Assembly: GCA_041671045.1 (NCBI GenBank)
Contig: JBAZCF010000011.1
Coordinates: 62,001-126,000 of the forward strand
Source of the DNA: Parachlamydiales bacterium
Lineage (GTDB): Bacteria > Chlamydiota > Chlamydiia > Chlamydiales > JABDDJ01
Length of the DNA stretch: 64,000 nt
Direction of reading: 5' to 3'
Positions 35,936 through 43,995 of the stretch are shown here, in pieces. The notes under the pieces were generated by a model. It saw only the letters and a program-made list of their open reading frames with translations, did not search any database and was not told where the DNA came from. Each line of letters starts with the position of its first letter. The stretch's first letter is position 1. The position numbers and the translations under genes were made by a program.

Positions 35936-36267
35936 TTACCGTACCCCTGTCTAAAATAGCAAAAGCGCGCAGCGGAGATAAAGGTGGTCATGTCAATATT
36001 GGTCTTATCGCTAATAACAAAGCAATTTATGACTATCTGAAAACATACTTGAAGAGTGACAAAGTAGCAGCTCACTTTGCTGCTGTTAATCCACAAAAAG
36101 TCATCCGCTATGATCTTGATAATTTAGAAGCTTTCAACTTCATGTTGTACAACGTCCTGGAAGGTGGAGGTAGTCTTTCATTGCGTATAGACTCCCAAGG
36201 AAAGACCTTCGGGCAAGCGCTGCTATTATTAAATGTCGAGGTTCCTGATATCTTAGTTGGAGAATAG
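35926..36267 (+). CDS. AtuA C-terminal (ferredoxin-like) domain as a separate protein
   Basis: The 113-residue protein matches the C-terminal domain normally fused to AtuA: LSKIAKARSGDKGGHVNIGLIA, quoted in parts LSKIAKARSGDKGG and HVNIGLIA, then FNFMLYNVLEGGGS and a terminal LGQALL-like helix. The conserved RSGDKG loop is intact. The gene overlaps the main-domain gene by 10 nt in a different frame. It has its own ATG with GGAG nine nt upstream, so this is a genuine split rather than a sequencing frameshift. The two products probably associate. Confidence 0.82.
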   Translation: MRLVTVPLSKIAKARSGDKGGHVNIGLIANNKAIYDYLKTYLKSDKVAAHFAAVNPQKVIRYDLDNLEAFNFMLYNVLEGGGSLSLRIDSQGKTFGQALLLLNVEVPDILVGE

Positions 36268-36269
36268 CC

Positions 36270-37037
36270 ATGCCCTCTCATATTCAAGTCAGCTCTCCGC
36301 ACCCCTTGATAGTAAAAATACTATTAACCCGTCCCGATAAACGGAACGCCCTGAATGTAGAACTCTTAGAGCAGCTATTAGAAGTTTTAGACAACCTACC
36401 TGTACATGCAAGGGCAATTCTACTAGCCGGAGAAGGAGCAGCCTTTTGCACCGGTATGGATTTGAATGAAAGCAGTGATGAGAAATTAGCAGAGAAAAGC
36501 GCATTCCTCTTAGCCAAAACATTCACAAGATTATACGACAGCCCTCTAATCACCTTAGCTGCTGTCCACGGTACAACGTATGCAGGGGGAGCAGGCTTGA
36601 TGCTATCTTGCGATGTGGCTATAGGCACCCCCGAATTACAAATAGCGTTTCCGGAAACACGCCGCGGCCTGGTGGCAGTGCAAGTATTCACCTTGATGCA
36701 ACGTAAGCTCCCCGGCAACACTATACGTAAACTTCTGTTGCTAGGCGAAACGATCGACGCCTCAGAAGCACATCAACTGGATTTAATCTCTTCGGTTTAT
36801 CCATTGCAAGACCTTGAAAATCAATCCATTAGAATACTCCTTCATGCATTGCAAGGCGGTCCTGAAGCCCTCAGAAAAACCAAACAGCTACTCAACGGCG
36901 ATTCCATTGAGGAAGAGCTGCAGAAGGCTGCGAAATATCAGCTCGAAGTTAGGGGGACAAGCGAAGCACATGAAGGGGCAAAGGCCTTCTTAGAGAAAAG
37001 AGCCCCTAATTGGATCGCTGCAGAACCCGTGGAGTAA
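36270..37037 (+). CDS. Enoyl-CoA hydratase/isomerase (crotonase) family
   Basis: The 255-residue crotonase begins with a beta strand and NALNVELLEQL, followed by the oxyanion-hole segment GEGAAFCTGMDL. In the active-site helix the first catalytic Glu of classical hydratases (GGGxELAxxCD) is replaced by Gly (AGGAGLMLSCD). The second is kept (FPETRRGLV, as in methylglutaconyl-CoA hydratases). It may therefore be a hydratase of the AUH/LiuC/AtuE type with modified chemistry, or an isomerase. It starts 2 nt after the AtuA C-domain gene and has a good GGAG site. It belongs to the same operon. Confidence 0.82.
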   Translation: MPSHIQVSSPHPLIVKILLTRPDKRNALNVELLEQLLEVLDNLPVHARAILLAGEGAAFCTGMDLNESSDEKLAEKSAFLLAKTFTRLYDSPLITLAAVHGTTYAGGAGLMLSCDVAIGTPELQIAFPETRRGLVAVQVFTLMQRKLPGNTIRKLLLLGETIDASEAHQLDLISSVYPLQDLENQSIRILLHALQGGPEALRKTKQLLNGDSIEEELQKAAKYQLEVRGTSEAHEGAKAFLEKRAPNWIAAEPVE

Positions 37038-37041
37038 TACA

Positions 37042-37878
37042 ATGAAGTTGTCTATTGTAGAAAGCAACAGTCTGCGTCTTGATGGCGGTGCAATGTTCGG
37101 ACATGTTCCTAAAACCGTATGGGAAAAATGGGAGGCGCCGGATTCTTTCAATCGTATCCATCTAACTACACGTTGTTTACTCGTCCAGACATCAGAAGGA
37201 CGAAATATTTTATTTGAAGCAGGAATAGGAAACTTCTTCGAACCTAAGCTCATGGAGCGTTATGGAGTGGAGCCGCAAGAAAATAAACTCCTGAGCTCTC
37301 TAGCGAAGATAGGACTTTCTGAAAATGATATCGATAGCGTTGTTCTCTCCCATCTACACTTTGACCATGCAGGAGGCATCCTATCCGCTTTTGGCGAAGA
37401 TGTTCCGAAGCTCTTTTTTCCGAAAGCACAGTTTTTTGTCGGGGCAAAACAGTGGGAAAATGCACTTTCGCCACATCCTAGAGAAAAAGCATCCTTCATT
37501 CCACATCTGCAAGGGCTATTGAAAGAGTCGGGAAGGCTAAAGCTTATCGAAAAAGACAGTCATTTGGATTTGGGAAAGGATATCCATTTTGAATTCTCCG
37601 ACGGACATACCCTAGGATTGATGCTGTCTTGGATCGAGACTGCGGAGGGCCCTGTCATATTTGTTTCCGATTTGATTCCGGGCCGGCATTGGATCCACAT
37701 ACCCGTCGTCATGGGTTATGACAGATTTGGGGAACTTAAGGTCGACGAAAAGAGAAGTTTCTTAGAACGGCTAATTCAAAGAAAAAATGCGCGCTTGTTT
37801 TTCACTCATGACCTGGATGTTCCTTACGTTAGTGTCGCAAAAGATGACAAAGGGAACTTCATCTGGAGAGAGTCCTAA
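37042..37878 (+). CDS. Metallo-beta-lactamase-fold hydrolase
   Basis: The 278-residue MBL-fold protein has the zinc motif HLHFDHAGG (about residues 109-117). A downstream His lies in DGHTLGLM, an Asp in VSDLIPG, and a final His in FTHDLD. This is the lactonase/glyoxalase-like layout. It is last in the operon (GGAG before the ATG, 4 nt after the crotonase stop). Its role could be hydrolysis of a CoA thioester or a lactone formed in the pathway; that is inference from position. The five-ligand set looks complete, so it should be active. Confidence 0.82.
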   Translation: MKLSIVESNSLRLDGGAMFGHVPKTVWEKWEAPDSFNRIHLTTRCLLVQTSEGRNILFEAGIGNFFEPKLMERYGVEPQENKLLSSLAKIGLSENDIDSVVLSHLHFDHAGGILSAFGEDVPKLFFPKAQFFVGAKQWENALSPHPREKASFIPHLQGLLKESGRLKLIEKDSHLDLGKDIHFEFSDGHTLGLMLSWIETAEGPVIFVSDLIPGRHWIHIPVVMGYDRFGELKVDEKRSFLERLIQRKNARLFFTHDLDVPYVSVAKDDKGNFIWRES

Positions 37879-37883
37879 TCGTT

Positions 37884-38400
37884 AAGTTGTCTGTAGCACA
37901 GTTTGTGTGGCTTTTTTATTGAACGCAAAGAACGCAGAGAAGCTCCGCCCTACATTAGCCTGTCACTAGGACGATTGTTTCGTACCGATTTCGCATCGCC
38001 GCGGTCCCCCGCGGGCCCGCGTCGCCGACGTTGACATGCTCGCTGACGCGATCACGTCAAGCATGATTAGACACTCCATATAATAAATGAAAATCGCGGC
38101 TTTCGCAGCAGAAACAGGTTTGTTAACTTAATGGATAATAGCATAACGGGAACGAGCTGTTTCCAATTGGGTTTATCTTGCAAAAATCCAGAGTATTTTC
38201 GGTGTATAGTTAATTCTTGACATGATCGCGTCAGCGAGCATGTCAACGTCGGCGACGCGGGCCCGCGGGGGACCGCGGCGATGTGAGGTCGGTACGAAAC
38301 AATCGTCTTAGTGACAGCCTAATGTGGGGCGAAGCTTCTCTGCGATCTTTGCGTCTTTGCGTTCAAATAAAACGCTACACAATAGTGCTACAAACAACTT
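37884..38400. mobile_element. 0.5-kb palindromic element with ~180-nt inverted arms
   Basis: Left arm (37884-38061) and right arm (38216-38400) are near-exact reverse complements with a few small indels, around a 154-nt centre. The outermost match is AAGTTGT...GTAGCAC against GTGCTAC...ACAACTT. The arm cores (about 38000-38055 and 38222-38282) are strikingly GC-rich (CCGCGG, GCGGGCCCGC, GCGTCGCCGACG) compared with the AT-rich genes around. No reading frame is supported in the centre. It resembles a MITE-like, non-autonomous element or a giant hairpin. Confidence 0.65.
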
Positions 38401-38408
38401 CTCTGCAG

Positions 38409-38448
38409 TTTTAGCGTTTTAGCGTTTTAGCGTTTTAGCGTTTTAGCG
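38409..38448. repeat. Five tandem copies of the octamer TTTTAGCG
   Basis: Five perfect copies of an 8-nt unit directly abut the right end of the palindromic element; a partial sixth (TTTA) follows. Such an array is prone to slipped-strand length change. It lies about 170 nt upstream of the attachment-type gene. Confidence 0.9.
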
Positions 38449-38484
38449 TTTAATAAATATTATTAAATCTAACAGAAAAGCATG

Positions 38485-38509
38485 TGTTAGCTAAAATAAT
38501 TAGCTAACA
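38485..38509. promoter_or_regulatory. 10-nt inverted repeat upstream of the attachment-type gene
   Basis: TGTTAGCTAA and TTAGCTAACA are exact inverted copies around AATAA, 107 nt before the start codon. It is either an operator for the downstream gene or a terminator for read-through from the operon upstream. The remaining 38510-38616 holds no gene. Confidence 0.45.
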
Positions 38510-38616
38510 TCCCTTAAAAAATCTAAAACTAGCACACATCCTATTAATTCTACTTCGACGCCTAGACTTTAATATTACATAGGTTTAAAACTTAAATATA
38601 GGACAAGGAGGTAATT

Positions 38617-39054
38617 ATGTCAGAAGATCACATCTGGGTTCTAGTTGCAGATAAATGCCATGCAAAGATCTATCAAATAGTAAAATTCCCCAAGCTGGAA
38701 GAAATTGCCGATCTAGCTCATCCTGAAGGACGCCTTCGCGACCAAGATCTTATCTCTACCAAGCCGGGCCGGAACTTTCAAAGTTTCAGTACGGCAAGGT
38801 CCGCTTATGAACCGGAGACAGATCCTAAAGCTGTAGAAGCGCTAAAGTTTGCCAATGAAGTCTCAGACTTTCTGACCGCTTCTATACGTAAAGGAAGGTT
38901 TAACCGTTTATACCTAATAGCTGATCCGGCTTTCTTAGGACTAATGCGCAAAATCATCAATCCTGAAGTCAAAAAGACTATCCTCAGCGAAATTCCTAAG
39001 GATCTGACAACTCAGGATCTTAAAGTCATCGAACAGCATATTGCTCAAGTCTAA
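38617..39054 (+). CDS. Host-attachment-type protein (baeRF/eRF1-domain-like)
   Basis: The 145-residue protein matches the family annotated as 'protein required for attachment to host cells'. It has an N-terminal strand with a VLVADKCHAKIYQI segment, a central DLISTKPGRNFQSFST region, and a C-terminal helical end with LYLIADPAFLGLMRK. Structurally the family is related to bacterial eRF1-like/pelota folds. The attachment name comes from Agrobacterium work, and the molecular role is unclear. There is no signal peptide. A very strong AAGGAGG precedes the ATG, so high expression is likely. It is a single gene, separated from upstream genes by the palindromic element. Confidence 0.75.
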   Translation: MSEDHIWVLVADKCHAKIYQIVKFPKLEEIADLAHPEGRLRDQDLISTKPGRNFQSFSTARSAYEPETDPKAVEALKFANEVSDFLTASIRKGRFNRLYLIADPAFLGLMRKIINPEVKKTILSEIPKDLTTQDLKVIEQHIAQV

Positions 39055-39076
39055 CGACTACGGGTTCCTATGTCTC

Positions 39077-41413
39077 CTATTTTGCGGGCCACCAGACTAG
39101 TGCGATAGTTTGGACGGAAATATCGCTTTTCTTAGGGGCTATAGGGATCTTTTTTATGTCTAATGCTGTGGGATCCACGTTTTGCTGAATTGCTGACAGC
39201 TCCGTTTGCATTGAGTCTTCTAATTCTTGCTGCTGCTGTTTTAGTTTTTCTAACGAACCTTCTGCATAGGTGACTTCCTCTCTGGATTGGCCAATTTTCC
39301 CTGCGCGACGCATAGCTGTGCCAGCCTGGTTAAGAGTCCCCTTCGTCATCCCCCTTCCCATAAATGCTCCTAAAAGAGTGGATAAGAAAGAGATGATGGA
39401 GCTGAAAATATTTTGCCATGACTGTGTCTGCTGTTTATCAACTTTTGTCTGGGCTTTATCTATTTTATCTTTAAGTGTGTCGATTTTGGCTCGATATTTT
39501 TCACGGATGGATGTTACTTCCACATCGCGTTGTTCGCGTAGTTTAAGCGCTACAGCTGCTCTAAAATCTCCTTCTGTCTGGTCGGAAGAGGCATTCATCT
39601 TCAGTTCGGGATAAGAGAGAAGGTCTAGTGTTTTAAATTCATAGAGGTATTGTTGGAAATCTTTCTGTATATCTTTGAAATTCTTCAAGATGGAAGGAAT
39701 TTCCCTGAAAGAGGCATCTTGAGGCTGTTCTTTGGAAACAAGGGAGAAGATGTCAGGCATCGACTCTCCCTTACCCCAGTCTACTTCTCTATTATCTGCT
39801 GAAAAGGGTGCTACAAGAGAAATATTAGACCATTGGTCGATATTGTTTTTTGAACTGGTGTAGTGGATCTTAGCAATTCCAATTAACAGCGGCATGTATT
39901 CTACATCGCCTCTAGCATTCTTTTTAGCCACAAAATATTCTTCATAATCTTGGATTACGATGGGCTTTTGTGTTCTTGCAGGTGCTGACGGTGCCTGAGG
40001 TATCTGGTTAACAGCGGCCGTGATCTTGTCTATCTGTGGAGTCAGAGACGCTATCTGAGGCAAGGTCAAAGGCCCACGGAGATAAGATAAGGTCCAGCGT
40101 GTTTCAAAGAGGATAGGTTCCTGTTCATAGATGCTGTGAAGAAGAAAAATGCGGCTTCCACATTTTTTTAGTTTTTCGGCTAATGTAGAATTTGTCCCTG
40201 ATTGTAGCCCTTCTATCACACGTGAGCGGTCCCTATCGGTTTGAAGTTTACCAATAAACCATAGGCCGCAGTTAGCCAATCCTTTATAATCTAAGTCTAC
40301 AGGGTTTTGCGTAGCCAAAATCACACCAAAGCCATAAGCACGGGCTTGTTTAAGTAGTGTAAGCATCGGCATTTTTGAGGGGGGCATGCTACTTGGAGGA
40401 AAATAGCCGAAGATCTCGTCCATATAAAGAAGCGCTCTTAATGAGGTAGTACCCGGCTGGCGCCTTAGCCATGTGACGATCTCATTAAGCAGAAGGGTGA
40501 CAAAGAACATGCGTTCATTGTCCTGTAAATGAGCTATGGAGAGGATACTGTGGCGCGGTTTTCCTTCATCAGTATAGAGGAGGCGCTGTATATCTAAAGG
40601 CTCGCCTTCCATCCAAGCGCTGAAGCCGGGAGCTGCCAGAAGATTATTCAGCGTCATGGACAATTCCAAACGGTCTTTCGCGGGATAAAAGGTATCAACA
40701 TCCATCACACCTACCTTGTCAAAGGAAGGTTTTTGGATAGCATTGATGATATCGGGAAGGGAGAGGTTTTTTCCTGATTTCCAAGCATCTTCTAAGATGC
40801 GTGAAAGGAGGATATGCTCGCGGCTTTTTAAAGGATCGGCATTAATGCCGACAAGAGTCAGTAGCCCTGAGGAAGCAGTCATTACCCTATCACGGAGGGC
40901 GGCTTCATCTTTAATTAAATCCGGAGAAGGCGCCGAGAAAGATGATAGGATGGAAATGGGGCGTCCTGAAGAATTCGCAGGAGTATAAATGGCATATTCG
41001 ACGGAAGATTTAAGGTTTGCTATGCGGGAGCTGTCTTCACCCCAGGAAGCTAAGCCGTCTTTCCATTTCTTTGCGGTTTTTTCGGCAAATTGTTCCGGCG
41101 TGAGATTAGCCCTCTCAGCCTCTTGAGGATCAATCCAGGGCAGGAATTCTTCTTTTGAAAGATGGGGAAATGTGAGCAATAAGTTGCCCATATCGCCTTT
41201 TGGATCAATAATAAGCGCAGGAATCTTATCTATTGCAGCGTCTTCTAATATGTCAATGCCTAGGCCTGTTTTACCGCTTCCTGTCATGCCTAATATGACC
41301 GCATGCGTGGTCAATTGGCTTGAATTCAATAATAGAGGCGCATCTTTAGATTCTTCCACCTTTTTTCCAATGTAGAAGACACCTAGCTTTTCATATGTGG
41401 CGCTGCTAAACAT
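39077..41413 (-). CDS. HerA/VirB4-like P-loop ATPase with C-terminal coiled coil
   Basis: The 778-residue protein has Walker A GMTGSGKTG (about 42-50), with DPKGDMGNLL shortly after. Walker B is LLYMDEIFGY, the sensor-like segment ILATQNPVDLDYKGL, and the arginine-finger region TDRDRSRV. These place it with DUF87/HerA-type DNA-translocating ATPases. The last third is helical and charged, with a hydrophobic stretch (SSIISFLSTLLGAFMG) between two coiled coils, so membrane association is possible. The role could be DNA or protein translocation; no NurA or T4SS partner is present. It overlaps the upstream thioesterase gene by 8 nt. Confidence 0.78.
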   Translation of the reverse strand: MFSSATYEKLGVFYIGKKVEESKDAPLLLNSSQLTTHAVILGMTGSGKTGLGIDILEDAAIDKIPALIIDPKGDMGNLLLTFPHLSKEEFLPWIDPQEAERANLTPEQFAEKTAKKWKDGLASWGEDSSRIANLKSSVEYAIYTPANSSGRPISILSSFSAPSPDLIKDEAALRDRVMTASSGLLTLVGINADPLKSREHILLSRILEDAWKSGKNLSLPDIINAIQKPSFDKVGVMDVDTFYPAKDRLELSMTLNNLLAAPGFSAWMEGEPLDIQRLLYTDEGKPRHSILSIAHLQDNERMFFVTLLLNEIVTWLRRQPGTTSLRALLYMDEIFGYFPPSSMPPSKMPMLTLLKQARAYGFGVILATQNPVDLDYKGLANCGLWFIGKLQTDRDRSRVIEGLQSGTNSTLAEKLKKCGSRIFLLHSIYEQEPILFETRWTLSYLRGPLTLPQIASLTPQIDKITAAVNQIPQAPSAPARTQKPIVIQDYEEYFVAKKNARGDVEYMPLLIGIAKIHYTSSKNNIDQWSNISLVAPFSADNREVDWGKGESMPDIFSLVSKEQPQDASFREIPSILKNFKDIQKDFQQYLYEFKTLDLLSYPELKMNASSDQTEGDFRAAVALKLREQRDVEVTSIREKYRAKIDTLKDKIDKAQTKVDKQQTQSWQNIFSSIISFLSTLLGAFMGRGMTKGTLNQAGTAMRRAGKIGQSREEVTYAEGSLEKLKQQQQELEDSMQTELSAIQQNVDPTALDIKKIPIAPKKSDISVQTIALVWWPAK

Positions 41414-41822
41414 GGGTATTCCGTTGGTGTTTGATGAGTATTCCCTTCAATTTTTCGGTCAGGGCCATTTTTTGGCGTGTATTCCTATCGATGCATACGT
41501 GCACGGTTTTTACTGTCCCCACTAATTCATTTTTTTTGCGGTAAATATTGTAATGCAAACTGAAGGAGCTATTACCTAATTCTCCGACGACGACATGGAT
41601 TTCAAGCACATCTCCAACATGTAACTGCGCGAGGTAGTCGCCTTCGACGTGGCGGATGACAAAGACAAAAGGCTCGTGGTCGAACATATGCCGCAGATCC
41701 AATTTCTCGCTTTCAAAAAAATCTTCCAATGCATCGTGGGCAAAGCGGAAAAGACGTGCAAAGTAAAGGATGCCGGCCATATCTGTATCGTGCATGCGCA
41801 CTTGATTTTTAGCGATATACAT
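41406..41822 (-). CDS. Hotdog-fold acyl-CoA thioesterase (YbgC/4HBT-like)
   Basis: The 138-residue 4HBT-type protein has the active-site pattern HDTDMAGILYFARLFRFAHDALEDF (read as HDTDMAGILYFAR, then FRFAHDALEDF). The catalytic Asp and the downstream helix are as in 4-hydroxybenzoyl-CoA and DHNA-CoA thioesterases. It hydrolyses an acyl- or aroyl-CoA in the cytosol. It is divergent from the branched-chain dehydrogenase genes and coupled by an 8-nt overlap to the ATPase gene. A role in recycling CoA from the nearby acyl-CoA pathways is possible; menaquinone synthesis is an alternative. Confidence 0.82.
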   Translation of the reverse strand: MYIAKNQVRMHDTDMAGILYFARLFRFAHDALEDFFESEKLDLRHMFDHEPFVFVIRHVEGDYLAQLHVGDVLEIHVVVGELGNSSFSLHYNIYRKKNELVGTVKTVHVCIDRNTRQKMALTEKLKGILIKHQRNTHV

Positions 41823-41916
41823 GAAATTTGTTCCAATTTTTTTTATATGTTTTAGCTCACAATACCACTTTTAAAATTCGGGGGGTAGATCATTCCCTCT
41901 TCTCTAAAACCCTAGA

Positions 41917-43029
41917 ATGTTCTATCTCTATAGAAAATATTTTACGTTATTTCAAATGGAAATTATTAGTTATCTCGACGACAGTGGGACTTTAAAGAAA
42001 GGGGCGCCTTCGATTCCGAAGGATGTTCTATTGAAAGCCTATGAGATCATGCTGCAAACGCGGATGGTCGACGACCGTATGGTGACTTTACAGCGCCAGG
42101 GAACGATCTCTTTTGCTATGCTTTCCCTTGGGGAAGAGGCATGCGCCGTAGGCAGCGCCGCTGCATTGGAACTTGCGGATTGGCTCTATCCCCAATATAG
42201 AGAAGCCGGCATTATTTTCTGGCGAGGATTCACCATTAGGGAATATGTGGACCACATGTTCTGCAATTGCAATGATATTATCCTAGGGCGCCAAATGCCA
42301 AACCACTTCGGTTCACGCAAACTCAATGTGGTGACAGTCTCCTCCCCTATCGGCACAAAGATCCCGCATGCTGCGGGCTGCGCTTACGCCATGAAAGTGC
42401 AGAAAGAAAAATCCGTAGCAGTATGTTATTTTGGCGAGGGAGCTTCCTCTGAAGGAGATTTCCATGCCGGGATCAATTTCGCTGCCGTGCGCAAAGCTCC
42501 TGCAATCTTCTTTTGCCGCAACAATGGCTATGCTATCTCCACGCCGGCTTCGGCACAATTTGCCAGCGACGGCATCGTCCCAAAAGCCATCGGCTATGGC
42601 ATTGAAGGAGTTAGAGTGGATGGAAACGATTTTTTTGCCGTTTACGATGTAGTACAAAAAGCACGTCAGCACTGCCTGGATGTAGGGCCCGTGCTCATCG
42701 AAGCTATGACTTACCGTATGGGCGCGCATTCTACGTCGGACGACCCCTCAAAGTATCGTACTGAGGAGGAAGTGGAAAAATGGCGCATCAAAGACCCTAT
42801 TGCACGGCTAGGGAAATATTTGGAGAAAAAGAAGTTATGGTCAAAAGCTAAGGATGAAGAGCTAAAGAAGAAAATCGCCCACGAAATAGACCAAGCTATC
42901 GAAAATTCCAAAGGAGCCTGCAGCCCGCCTATCCATAGTTTATTTGAGCATGTTTATTTTGAGCTGACCCCGACATTGGAACGTGAACAAGACAGCGTCG
43001 TTCATAGGAGCGAATCATGCCAGAAATGA
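41917..43029 (+). CDS. bkdA: Branched-chain 2-oxoacid dehydrogenase E1 alpha subunit
   Basis: The 370-residue thiamine-diphosphate enzyme subunit carries the ThDP-Mg motif in the form FGEGASSEGDFHAGINFAAV ... RNN, split about residues 172-204. The phosphorylation-loop-like RMGAHSTSDDPSKYRT separates BCKDH E1alpha from pyruvate dehydrogenase. It decarboxylates 2-oxoacids derived from Leu, Ile and Val together with the beta subunit. Two starts are possible (41917 or 41956, residue 14); neither has a clear ribosome site, and I keep the longer. The E1beta gene overlaps its end by 13 nt. Confidence 0.87.
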   Translation: MFYLYRKYFTLFQMEIISYLDDSGTLKKGAPSIPKDVLLKAYEIMLQTRMVDDRMVTLQRQGTISFAMLSLGEEACAVGSAAALELADWLYPQYREAGIIFWRGFTIREYVDHMFCNCNDIILGRQMPNHFGSRKLNVVTVSSPIGTKIPHAAGCAYAMKVQKEKSVAVCYFGEGASSEGDFHAGINFAAVRKAPAIFFCRNNGYAISTPASAQFASDGIVPKAIGYGIEGVRVDGNDFFAVYDVVQKARQHCLDVGPVLIEAMTYRMGAHSTSDDPSKYRTEEEVEKWRIKDPIARLGKYLEKKKLWSKAKDEELKKKIAHEIDQAIENSKGACSPPIHSLFEHVYFELTPTLEREQDSVVHRSESCQK

Positions 43030-43994
43030 ACATCATCCAAGCGCTGAACCATACGTTGATGCAGGAATTTGAAAAGGACAGCCGTTTAGTTACTTTTGGT
43101 GAGGACGCCGGGGCTTTTGGAGGTGTTTTCCGTGTTACAACAGATCTGCAAAAACGTTTCGGACCGGAACGTGTTTTTGATACACCCCTCTGCGAACAAG
43201 GGATTATTGGTTTTGGCATCGGCATGGCGCAGAAGGGTCTGAAGCCCATTTGCGAGATCCAATTTGCTGATTATATCTTCCCCGCATATGACCAGATAGT
43301 GAACGAATTGGCCAAGATGCGCTATAGAACCGGCAACCAATATACTGCTCCGTTAGTTATCCGCACTCCTTATGGCGGGGGCATTCATGGCGGCCATTAC
43401 CATTCGCAATCGCCTGAAGCACAGTTTCTGCATACACCGGGATTATTGGTTGTATTTGTTTCTTCCCCCTACGACGCAAAAGGATTATTAAAAACCGCTA
43501 TAGCCTCTAACGATCCTGTTTTATTTTTCGAGCCTAAGCGTATTTACCGGGCCATAAAAGAAGAAGTACCGGAAGAGTCTTACAGCATACCTTTCGGACA
43601 GGCACATGTTGCACGTACAGGCAACGACATTACCTTATTAGGGTGGGGTGCACAGCATCACCAAAATATGTTAGCTGCCAACCAGCTCGAAGCAGAAAAT
43701 AATATTCATGTAGAGGTTTTGAACTTGCGTACCCTGAATCCCTTGGATCTCGATGCCATTGTACGTTCCGTCTATAAGACAGGACGTTGCGTCATAGCGC
43801 ATGAGGCGCCATTTACTATGGGATTTGGCGCTGAGCTTATCGCATTGATACAGCAAGAATGTTTCCTGCGTTTACATGCCCCTGTGGCACGCTGCTGCGG
43901 TTATGATACACCCTTTCCCAACACATTAGAGTCCCTTTATCTGCCTGATGCACCCCGTGTTAAAGAAACCCTTTTAGAAACAATGGCGTATTGA
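43017..43994 (+). CDS. bkdB: Branched-chain 2-oxoacid dehydrogenase E1 beta subunit
   Basis: The 325-residue protein has the transketolase pyrimidine-binding domain (FGEDAGAFGGVFRVT, CEQGIIGFGIGMA, EIQFADYIFPAYDQI) and a C-terminal transketolase domain (EVLNLRTLNPLD, VIAHEAP). The length and the GGHYHSQSPEA segment match BCKDH beta subunits. It forms the alpha2beta2 E1 with the preceding gene product. The start overlaps E1alpha, with GGAG eight nt upstream. It is followed after one base by the E2 gene, so the E1alpha-E1beta-E2 order is the standard bkd operon. Confidence 0.9.
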   Translation: MPEMNIIQALNHTLMQEFEKDSRLVTFGEDAGAFGGVFRVTTDLQKRFGPERVFDTPLCEQGIIGFGIGMAQKGLKPICEIQFADYIFPAYDQIVNELAKMRYRTGNQYTAPLVIRTPYGGGIHGGHYHSQSPEAQFLHTPGLLVVFVSSPYDAKGLLKTAIASNDPVLFFEPKRIYRAIKEEVPEESYSIPFGQAHVARTGNDITLLGWGAQHHQNMLAANQLEAENNIHVEVLNLRTLNPLDLDAIVRSVYKTGRCVIAHEAPFTMGFGAELIALIQQECFLRLHAPVARCCGYDTPFPNTLESLYLPDAPRVKETLLETMAY

Positions 43995-43995
43995 T

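Noticed and set aside
34565..36267. Frameshift or sequencing error splitting AtuA
   Set aside because: The second part has its own ATG with a good ribosome site and a 10-nt overlap, which suits a natural split of the gene; the first part ends after a complete domain.
37884..38400. CRISPR array or rRNA fragment as explanation of the GC-rich repeats
   Set aside because: There are only two arms in inverted orientation, no spacer-repeat periodicity and no rRNA-like sequence.
38409..38448. Replication origin (iteron array)
   Set aside because: Units are 8 nt, without DnaA-box consensus nearby and without replication genes in the window.
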